Below are positions 1-5,012 of a DNA stretch of 5,012 nucleotides, one piece after another. This stretch comes from CAYHPY01 sp964358485 (lineage in GTDB: Bacteria > Elusimicrobiota > Elusimicrobia > UBA1565 > UBA9628): positions 1 through 5,012 of the forward strand of contig CAYHPY010000173.1 in the NCBI GenBank assembly GCA_964358485.1. The letters run 5' to 3'. How positions within the stretch are numbered: position 1 is the first letter of the stretch; each line of letters begins with the position of its first letter. The translations under genes and the position numbers were made by a program. The notes below the pieces were generated by a model, which was given only the letters and a program-made list of their open reading frames with translations, searched no databases and was not told the origin of the DNA.

Positions 1-1950
1 GCCATCAATAAAGCCGTGTCCGAGCCCCGGGCCATCGACGAGCATCTGGTTCAGGCCCAGCAGGCCCGGCGCATCATCGACCGGCTCGTGGGCTACCGCC
101 TCTCGCCCCTGCTTTGGGAAAAAGTCCAGCGGGGCCTGTCGGCCGGCCGCGTGCAGTCGGTCGCCGTCCGCCTCTTGTCCGAGCGCGACCGGGAAATCAA
201 GGAATTCGCCTCCGAGGTCTATTGGACCTTGGCCGCCCAGGTTCAGCTTCCCGGAACGCCGCCTGCTTTCGAGGCCCGCCTGACCGCTTGGAAAGGCCAG
301 AAGATCGAGGTCACGCGCACCTACGACCTCTTCGCCGAGCCCTACCGGGTCCGGACCACCAGCCTCAAGGGACTGCCGGACCTGGAGGCGGTGACGGCCT
401 CCGCCAAGGGCGCTGCATTCAAGGTCATCAAGGTCGAAGCGCGGGAAGCCCGCCGCCGTCCACCGCCGCCCTTCGCCACCAGCACGCTCCAGCAGGCGTC
501 TTCGCAGAAGCTTTATTTCACGGCCGAGCGGACCATGCGCGTGGCCCAGTCCCTCTACGAAGGCGTCGATTTGGGGGAAAAGGACCCGGCCGGTTTGATC
601 ACCTACATGAGAACCGACTCCTTCTCCGTGGCGCCATCCGCCTCGGCGGAGGCCGCCGCCTTCGTCAAGGACCGCTACGGCGCGAACTACGTTCCGGCGA
701 CCCCTCCCGTCTATCAGACCAAGTCCCGCGGCGCCCAGGAAGCCCATGAGGCCATCCGGCCGACCAGCGTCCTGCGCACCCCCGACGCGGTGCGGCCGTT
801 CCTCAACGCGGACCAATCCCGCCTCTATGAGTTGATCTGGAAGCGGTTCGTGGCCAGCCAGATGGTCGAGGCGGTTTACGACACGGTCTCCGCCGACATC
901 ACGGCCGGCGAAGCCCTGTTTCACGCCAACGGGCGCACCCTGAAATTCGACGGCTTCCTGAAAATCTACGCCGCCACCTCCGAGACCCCCGAAGGGGAGG
1001 CCGAGGAGCCGGCGGAGGAGGAGGTCGAGACGGGCCTTCCTCCCCTGAAGGAGGGCGACGAGCTCAAACTCGAGGAGCTCAAGCCCGAGGAGCACCACAC
1101 CAGCCCTCCTCCGCATTACAACGAAGCCAGCCTTATCCGGGCCATGGAGCGCCACGGCATCGGCCGTCCCTCCACCTACGCCCCCACCATCGAAACGGTG
1201 GTCAAGCGCGGGTATGTCCGCCGCGGCATGAAGGACCGCAAGCTCACCCCCACCGACCTGGGAATTTTGGTCACCGAGAAGCTCAAGGGCCATTTCCCGG
1301 ACGTGGTCAGCCTCTCCTACACCGCGGGCGTCGAGGAGCGCCTGGACTCCATCGCCGAGGGGCGCGACGCCTGGACCAAGGTGGTTCGGGATTTCTACGG
1401 GCCTTTCGCCAAGGCGTTGGAAAGCGCCGCCAAGGAGATGGTCCGCACCCGGGTGGAGCCCAAGCTCTCGGACCATAAGTGTCCGCTCTGCGAGGCTCCC
1501 ATGCTCATCCGCGAGAGCCGCTTCGGGCGCTACCTATCCTGCCAGAAGTTTCCCAAGTGCAAGGGCAAGCTTCAGATGGGCCCCGACGGCAACGTCCTGG
1601 TTCCGGAGAAGACCGGCGAGGCCTGCGACCTCTGCGCCAAGGACATGGTCATCCGCACCGGCCGCAAGGGGCGCTTTTTGGCCTGCTCCGGCTACCCATC
1701 CTGCAAGAACACCTTCTCCTTGGACGCCGACGGCAAGAAGATCGAAAATTCCCGGCCCGTGGCCACCACCCGGCCGTGCAACAAGTGCGGCAGCGCGTTT
1801 TGGCTGAGGTTGGGCAAGCGGGGCTTTTTCCTGGCCTGCTCGGGCTTTCCCAAGTGCCGCAACATCAAGCCGGTTTCCAAGGAAGAAGGGGAAGCCCTGC
1901 GTTTGGAGGGCGAGGCTCTTCGGGCCAAGGCCAAGGCCCAGACGGCATGA
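1..1950 (+). CDS. topA: DNA topoisomerase I (type IA), 5'-partial
   Basis: Type IA topoisomerase that relaxes negatively supercoiled DNA by cutting and passing one strand. The reading frame is open from base 1 and ends at TGA 1948-1950, giving 649 codons. The true start lies upstream: roughly 130 N-terminal residues, with most of the Toprim domain, are missing. The GTG at 16 is not the start, because family-typical sequence runs through it. Visible landmarks are AQQARRIIDRLVGY and GLSAGRVQSVAVRLL near the start, PPPPFATSTLQQ (about codons 155-166), and GLITYMRTDS with the catalytic Tyr codon at 604-606. Further on are AHEAIRPT (742-765), an acidic linker (about 985-1080), GIGRPSTYAPT, and three C-terminal zinc ribbons. 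The last ~20 residues form a charged tail with a near repeat (GEALRLEGEALR). The stop overlaps the next gene's start. Family assignment is secure. Reaction and role are from family knowledge. Confidence 0.97.
   Translation, partial: AINKAVSEPRAIDEHLVQAQQARRIIDRLVGYRLSPLLWEKVQRGLSAGRVQSVAVRLLSERDREIKEFASEVYWTLAAQVQLPGTPPAFEARLTAWKGQKIEVTRTYDLFAEPYRVRTTSLKGLPDLEAVTASAKGAAFKVIKVEAREARRRPPPPFATSTLQQASSQKLYFTAERTMRVAQSLYEGVDLGEKDPAGLITYMRTDSFSVAPSASAEAAAFVKDRYGANYVPATPPVYQTKSRGAQEAHEAIRPTSVLRTPDAVRPFLNADQSRLYELIWKRFVASQMVEAVYDTVSADITAGEALFHANGRTLKFDGFLKIYAATSETPEGEAEEPAEEEVETGLPPLKEGDELKLEELKPEEHHTSPPPHYNEASLIRAMERHGIGRPSTYAPTIETVVKRGYVRRGMKDRKLTPTDLGILVTEKLKGHFPDVVSLSYTAGVEERLDSIAEGRDAWTKVVRDFYGPFAKALESAAKEMVRTRVEPKLSDHKCPLCEAPMLIRESRFGRYLSCQKFPKCKGKLQMGPDGNVLVPEKTGEACDLCAKDMVIRTGRKGRFLACSGYPSCKNTFSLDADGKKIENSRPVATTRPCNKCGSAFWLRLGKRGFFLACSGFPKCRNIKPVSKEEGEALRLEGEALRAKAKAQTA
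1480..1857 (+). other. Three tandem topoisomerase zinc ribbons within TopA
   Basis: The C-terminal part of TopA carries three four-cysteine modules. Each has a CxxC pair, then about 17-19 residues, then a C-x5-C pair. They begin at CPLC (Cys codon 1480-1482), CDLC (1624-1626) and CNKC (1777-1779). They close at the Cys codons 1558-1560, 1702-1704 and 1855-1857. The second half of each follows the pattern (F/Y)LxC-x5-C with FP or YP before the last Cys. All twelve cysteines are present, so all three can be expected to bind zinc. In the family these modules contact single-stranded DNA and help strand passage. The number of copies varies between bacteria, and three is ordinary. Confidence 0.9.
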
Positions 1951-2849
1951 CCCCGGGGGGGACTCCGCCCCACCGGCGGCTTCCCGACCTCAAGCGCTTC
2001 CTGGCCCATCTGCGGGGCGCCCGGAATTGCTCCCCCCACACCCTGCGCGCCTATGAGGGCGATCTCCGAAAGTTTCTGGCCTTTCCGGCCGGGGAGGGTG
2101 ACGGCTGGGACGCCCTTTTCCAGCGCGCGCGCCTGAGGGCCTACGCCGCCGAGCTCCACGGCTCCGGCCAGGCCCGCGCCTCGGTCCTGCGCCGTTTGGC
2201 GTCCCTGCGGGCCTGGGCCCGGTACCTGCGGGAAAACGGGGAGCTCCGGGGAGATCCTTTTAAGTCCCTGCCCTTGCCCCGCCGGGAGTCCCGCCTGCCG
2301 CGCTTTCTGACCGAGAGCGAGATGTCCGAGCTTTTGGCTCATGGCCGGGGCCCCGCTGCCTTCGCCCCGCGCGACCGCGCCCTGATGGAATTGCTCTACT
2401 CCAGCGGCCTGCGCCGGGCGGAGCTGGCGGGACTTAATTGCGGCGATTTGGACCTTCTGGCCGGAACGGTCCGGGTATTCGGCAAGGGGCGCCGGGAACG
2501 AGTGGTCCCCGTCGGGGCGGCGGCGCTCTCCTCCCTCCGGGATTATCTCCGAGGGCGGCCTTCCTCCGCGTCCACCCCGCTGTTTCTCAATCCCCGGGGC
2601 GCGCGCCTCTCGGAAGGGGGGGTTGCCCTGGTCGTGCGCCGCTGGGTGAAGGCCTCGGGCCTGCTCAAGGGGGTCACGCCCCACGCCTTTCGGCACAGCT
2701 TCGCCACCCATCTGCTGGACCGCGGCTGCGACCTGCGCTCCGTCCAGGAGATGCTGGGCCACAAGAGCCTGGCCACCACCCAGGTTTACACCCATGTCTC
2801 CTTGGAACGCCTCCGGAAGGTGTACGATTCCTCCCATCCCCGATCCTAG
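1947..2849 (+). CDS. xerC: Tyrosine recombinase, XerC/XerD family
   Basis: Site-specific recombinase of the Xer type, expected to resolve chromosome dimers at a dif site, usually with a partner Xer protein. The ATG at 1947 gives 300 residues, the normal family length, and sits in an ATGA overlap with the topA stop. The frame is open further upstream, but that stretch is the shadow of topA. The N-terminal SAM-like core-binding domain covers about residues 14-105, with the typical SPHTLRAYEGDL motif. The catalytic domain follows, with all active-site residues in place: Arg156 (SSGLRRAEL), Lys180 (GKGRRE), His246 and Arg249 (TPHAFRHSFATHLL), His272 (LGHKS) and nucleophile Tyr281 (TQVYTHV). XerC is preferred over XerD because of the topA neighbourhood, as in many Firmicutes. 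Sequence alone does not separate the two, and a single-Xer system is possible. No attachment site or phage gene is nearby, so a housekeeping role is inferred rather than an integrase role. The ribosome binding site is weak (AAGG 1933-1936), so coupling to topA is likely. Confidence 0.93.
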   Translation: MTPGGTPPHRRLPDLKRFLAHLRGARNCSPHTLRAYEGDLRKFLAFPAGEGDGWDALFQRARLRAYAAELHGSGQARASVLRRLASLRAWARYLRENGELRGDPFKSLPLPRRESRLPRFLTESEMSELLAHGRGPAAFAPRDRALMELLYSSGLRRAELAGLNCGDLDLLAGTVRVFGKGRRERVVPVGAAALSSLRDYLRGRPSSASTPLFLNPRGARLSEGGVALVVRRWVKASGLLKGVTPHAFRHSFATHLLDRGCDLRSVQEMLGHKSLATTQVYTHVSLERLRKVYDSSHPRS

Positions 2850-2852
2850 GCC

Positions 2853-2963
2853 ATGCTGGATAAAGTCAGCTTCCTGATGGAGGAGACCGGCTGCGACCGC
2901 GGCACCGCGGAGTTGGCCCTGGAAACCTCCGGCTTCGACGTGGAGGAAGCCATCCGGGCCATC
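2853..2963 (+). other. UBA-like (EF-Ts/NAC-type) domain in the unknown protein
   Basis: The first ~37 residues of the unknown protein read as three short helices: VSFLMEETG, then RGTAELALETSG, then DVEEAIRAI. The spacing matches the EF-Ts N-terminal domain, where a Leu-(R/K)-E-x-Thr-Gly segment leads into (K/E)-x-AL, a short turn and D-(I/V)-E-x-A-I. It also matches the UBA domain of NAC-alpha. In EF-Ts this domain contacts EF-Tu; in other proteins UBA-like domains bind protein partners. The match is by eye to a short motif, so the fold is plausible while the partner is unknown. The remaining ~284 residues do not look like EF-Ts. Confidence 0.6.
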
Positions 2964-3818
2964 CCGCGCCTTTTGCGCAACATCGTCGTGCTCAAGGCCC
3001 GCTTCCGCCACGAGGGACAGCATCAGGTCGGCCTGCTGTTGGTGGTCCTGAACTTTAAAACCCGGGACCTGCTGAGGACCCGCGCGGTGATATCCTACAA
3101 TCCAGCCGTGTACTCCGCCCCGCTCGACAAAGGTTGGTTCGAGTTCGAAACTCACCTGTTCGCCTGCCGTTTGTGGGAGGGAAGCGTCCAAACCCAAAGC
3201 CAGGAGCTGGAGCGGCGGGTCGCCGAGGCGGTGGAACATTGGCCGGCGGAGACCTTTGAGTCCCTGGGGGCCGAAACGCCCAAGGCCGGGGAGGAGGAGG
3301 TCCAAAATCTCCTGAAAACCTATTTCCACGCCCCGGACCTCGCCCTCCAGGTGAAAAAAGACATTTTGGACCTGGGGCAATTCCAGTCCCTGAAAAGCGA
3401 GCCGGCTCCGGCGGCGCGCGCTCGGCGGAGCGGTTCCCGAGCGGGCGCAAAAGCTGCCCGGCTGGAGGGAAGCGAACCGCTGATTTTGAAGGTCTCCCTG
3501 GCCTTGGACCCCGAGGGTCCCCGGGCCGATGAGCTCCGGGCGGGGGACATGGTCTGGGCCCTGATTTCGGACCCCCGGGACATCGCCCAGTATTTGGGGC
3601 GCCTTCTGGGGGGACGGACGGCCGAGGGGGACGCCCCGGTCGGAGCGCCGGTGGAGGCCATCGAGGCCGGACCGGCGGGACTTTTGATTCGGCTGAGGTT
3701 GGCGGCCGGGGTGTGCGGGGACGCGGCCGCGGCGCCAGGCGTCCGCCTGCGGGCCGTCCGCCGAAAAAGCCATGAGCCGCCCGAGGGATCGTGGTGGCGG
3801 AGGATATTTAGAGCATGA
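2853..3818 (+). CDS. Uncharacterised protein with N-terminal UBA-like domain
   Basis: Not recognised as a named family. The 321-residue protein starts at ATG 2853, 3 bases after the xerC stop, and ends at TGA 3816-3818, overlapping the purA start. Residues 3-37 resemble the UBA-like fold of EF-Ts and NAC proteins (a hydrophobic-Leu-x-Glu-x-Thr-Gly start, then AL, then D-V-E-E-A-I). Residues about 43-180 look like a mixed alpha/beta domain: beta-like runs (IVVLKARF, GLLLVVLNF), an aromatic patch (KGWFEFETHLFACRLW) and a helical stretch (119-157). Residues about 182-207 are a basic Ala/Arg/Pro-rich linker. Residues 208-306 form a second domain with hydrophobic strands and a GDMVWALISDPRDIAQYL motif. 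The tail ends in WWRRIF. No signal peptide, membrane segment or catalytic motif is seen, so it is probably cytosolic. It is coding in this frame because composition and spacing match its neighbours, and both junctions are tight. Function is unknown. Its place in the operon and the UBA-like start are compatible with a protein-binding or translation-linked role, but this is only a suggestion. Confidence 0.85.
   Translation: MLDKVSFLMEETGCDRGTAELALETSGFDVEEAIRAIPRLLRNIVVLKARFRHEGQHQVGLLLVVLNFKTRDLLRTRAVISYNPAVYSAPLDKGWFEFETHLFACRLWEGSVQTQSQELERRVAEAVEHWPAETFESLGAETPKAGEEEVQNLLKTYFHAPDLALQVKKDILDLGQFQSLKSEPAPAARARRSGSRAGAKAARLEGSEPLILKVSLALDPEGPRADELRAGDMVWALISDPRDIAQYLGRLLGGRTAEGDAPVGAPVEAIEAGPAGLLIRLRLAAGVCGDAAAAPGVRLRAVRRKSHEPPEGSWWRRIFRA
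3799..3803 (+). promoter_or_regulatory. Shine-Dalgarno site for purA
   Basis: GGAGG lies 11 bases before the purA ATG at 3815, slightly longer than the usual 5-9. It sits inside the last codons of the upstream gene, where it encodes part of the Trp-Arg-Arg segment. It is the clearest ribosome binding site in the window, and it supports ATG 3815 as the start. Together with the ATGA overlap it suggests that purA can be initiated independently as well as by coupling. The other two internal starts (1947 and 2853) lack a comparably strong site. Confidence 0.7.
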
Positions 3819-5012
3819 GCCAGAAAAACGCTTTGGTGGTCGTCGGCGCCCAATGGGGCGATGAGGGCAAGGGCAAGATCGTCCATTACCTCTCCCGGAC
3901 GGCGGACTTCGTGGTGCGCTATCAAGGAGGCAACAACGCCGGGCATACCGTCGTCGAGCGGGGCAAGACCTTCGCCCTGCACCTGATCCCCTCCGGAGTC
4001 CTCCTGGACCGGGTCCACGCCGTGATCGGCAACGGCCTGGTGGTCTCTCCGGGAGCGTTCCGCGAGGAAATCGGCATGCTGGAAAAACGCGGCATCAAGG
4101 CGCGCGGGCGGCTGTCCTTGAGCCTGGCGGCGCATGTGATCCTTCCCTATCACATCATCCTTGATACCTTGCGCGAGGAGGGCGGGCGCGGGATCGGCAC
4201 CACCAAGAAGGGCATCGGTCCTTGCTACGAGGACAAGGTGGCCCGGATCGGCATCCGGGTCAGCGATTACCTGGAGCCGGAAACCTTCCGGGCCCTGGTG
4301 GCCCAGAATCTTCAGGTCCGCGCGGCCGAGCTTTCCCGGGTCAAGCCCTTGAAGGAAATATCCGCCGAGGTCTTCCGCGACTACGACAAGCTCCGGCGCT
4401 ACCTGGCCCCCTTCGCCGCCGACACCTCCATGCTCCTGGACGGAGCCCGCCGCAAGGGCAAGCGCATTCTTCTGGAGAGCGCCCAAGGCTCCATGCTGGA
4501 CCTGGATTTCGGGACCTACCCGTTCGTGACTTCCTCCAATCCCGTGGCGGGGGGGGCCTGCACCGGCTCGGGGCTGGGCCCCACCGCGGTGGGCGGGGTC
4601 ATGGGGGTGACCAAGGCCTACACCACCCGCGTGGGCCTGGGCCCGTTTCCGACGGAGGTGGAGGGTTCGGTCTCCACCTACCTGCGCGAAAAAGGCAAGG
4701 AGTACGGCGTCACCACCGGCCGCGCCCGCCGCATCGGCTGGTTGGACCTGCCCCAGCTTCGCTACGCCATCCGCTCCAGCGGCATCGACTCTTTGGCCAT
4801 GACCAAGCTCGACACCTTGGCGGGCATCCATCCCGTCAAGGTCTGCGTGGCCTACAAGCTGGGCCGCAAAACCCTCAAGGAATTCCCGCTCTCCCGCTCG
4901 GCCCAATTGGACGTCGAGCCCGTCTACGAGAACTTCCCGGGCTTTCCGGGGGATTTGGGCAAGGCCAAGCGCTTCGAGGACCTGCCGCCCTCGGCGCGGG
5001 AGTACGTCCTGG
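3815..5012 (+). CDS. purA: Adenylosuccinate synthetase, 3'-partial
   Basis: Cytosolic GTP-dependent enzyme that joins IMP and aspartate to form adenylosuccinate, the first committed step from IMP to AMP. The frame is open from ATG 3815 to the window end (399 codons plus one base). The family is about 425-435 residues, so roughly 30 C-terminal residues are missing. Visible motifs are the GTP/IMP loop with catalytic Asp16 (QWGDEGKGK, residues 13-21), NNAGHT with catalytic His44 (40-45), IGTTKKGIGPCYEDK (127-141), the Gln-containing ESAQGSMLDLDFGTYPFVTSSN region (221-242), GLGPFPTE (274-281), TGRARRIGWLD (301-311) and TKLDTLAG (330-337). Two positions differ from the common EGAQG and DHGTYP forms (Ser222 for Gly, Phe232 for His). 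Catalytic residues are intact and the protein should be active. The start codon overlaps the stop of the upstream gene (ATGA). Confidence 0.97.
   Translation, partial: MSQKNALVVVGAQWGDEGKGKIVHYLSRTADFVVRYQGGNNAGHTVVERGKTFALHLIPSGVLLDRVHAVIGNGLVVSPGAFREEIGMLEKRGIKARGRLSLSLAAHVILPYHIILDTLREEGGRGIGTTKKGIGPCYEDKVARIGIRVSDYLEPETFRALVAQNLQVRAAELSRVKPLKEISAEVFRDYDKLRRYLAPFAADTSMLLDGARRKGKRILLESAQGSMLDLDFGTYPFVTSSNPVAGGACTGSGLGPTAVGGVMGVTKAYTTRVGLGPFPTEVEGSVSTYLREKGKEYGVTTGRARRIGWLDLPQLRYAIRSSGIDSLAMTKLDTLAGIHPVKVCVAYKLGRKTLKEFPLSRSAQLDVEPVYENFPGFPGDLGKAKRFEDLPPSAREYVL

Noticed and set aside
16..18. GTG as the start codon of topA
   Set aside because: The frame is open to base 1, conserved TopA sequence runs through this codon, and the Toprim domain would be lost.
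114..749. A 211-codon plus-strand frame inside topA
   Set aside because: Out-of-frame reading of conserved topA sequence. The product is Gly/Arg/Pro-rich with no family resemblance.
1479..1946. Upstream extension of the xerC frame into topA
   Set aside because: The frame is open, but the extra 156 residues are an out-of-frame reading of the TopA zinc ribbons. The 300-residue protein from ATG 1947 already has the full family length.
2543..2779. A 78-codon minus-strand frame opposite xerC
   Set aside because: Opposite the XerC catalytic motifs, with no recognisable product.
1947..2849. The recombinase as a phage or transposon integrase
   Set aside because: Length and motifs are those of Xer proteins, the gene sits in a housekeeping operon, and no attachment repeats, tRNA or phage genes are nearby.
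2438..2863. A plus-strand frame overlapping the catalytic half of xerC
   Set aside because: Shadow of xerC in another frame. The xerC frame carries all active-site residues.
3055..3450. A 131-codon minus-strand frame opposite the unknown gene
   Set aside because: Pro/Gly/Arg-rich composition typical of an antisense shadow. The plus-strand frame is longer and fits exactly between its neighbours.
1692..3773. A 693-codon open frame on the minus strand
   Set aside because: It lies opposite topA, xerC and the unknown gene, all better supported. Its translation is Gly/Pro/Gln/Arg-rich with no domain. Long antisense frames are common in GC-rich coding DNA because stops are rare.
4161..4352. A 63-codon plus-strand frame inside purA
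   Set aside because: Out of frame with conserved PurA motifs, with no independent start signal.
3320..4906. A 528-codon open frame on the minus strand, opposite purA
   Set aside because: purA is unmistakable on the plus strand. The antisense product is low-complexity (Gly/Ala/His/Asp-rich) and has no recognisable motif.

Overview
This is a compact, GC-rich bacterial stretch carrying four plus-strand genes and almost no non-coding DNA. In order they are topA (DNA topoisomerase I, 5' end cut off by the window), a XerC/XerD-type tyrosine recombinase, an unrecognised 321-residue soluble protein, and purA (adenylosuccinate synthetase, 3' end cut off by the window). The first and third junctions are 4-base ATGA overlaps and the second is a 3-base gap. 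The four genes are therefore very probably one transcript with coupled translation. No promoter, terminator, RNA gene, CRISPR array, insertion sequence or long repeat is visible.

Layout: bases 1-1950 encode TopA from just after its missing Toprim region through the catalytic tyrosine, an acidic linker and three C-terminal zinc ribbons. Bases 1947-2849 encode a complete 300-residue recombinase with every catalytic residue present. Bases 2853-3818 encode the unknown protein. Its first ~37 residues look like a UBA-like helical domain of the type found at the N-terminus of elongation factor Ts and in NAC proteins. This is followed by an alpha/beta-looking middle, a basic Ala/Arg-rich linker and a C-terminal domain. 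Bases 3815-5012 encode PurA up to residue 399, probably about 30 residues short of its end.

How the genes fit together: topA and xerC both act on chromosome topology and segregation. They are near neighbours in other bacteria, for example topA-trmFO-xerC-hslVU in many Firmicutes. Here trmFO and hslVU are absent, and an unknown gene and purA follow instead. PurA makes the AMP precursor adenylosuccinate from IMP and has no obvious mechanistic link to the others, so this is most simply a housekeeping operon.

Organism: high GC, Shine-Dalgarno-type initiation at purA and standard bacterial families show a bacterium. The window does not identify the phylum; an uncultured GC-rich lineage would be compatible, but this is only a guess. 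The one item that deserves attention is the unknown protein between xerC and purA. I see no defence system, mobile element or other clearly novel system here.
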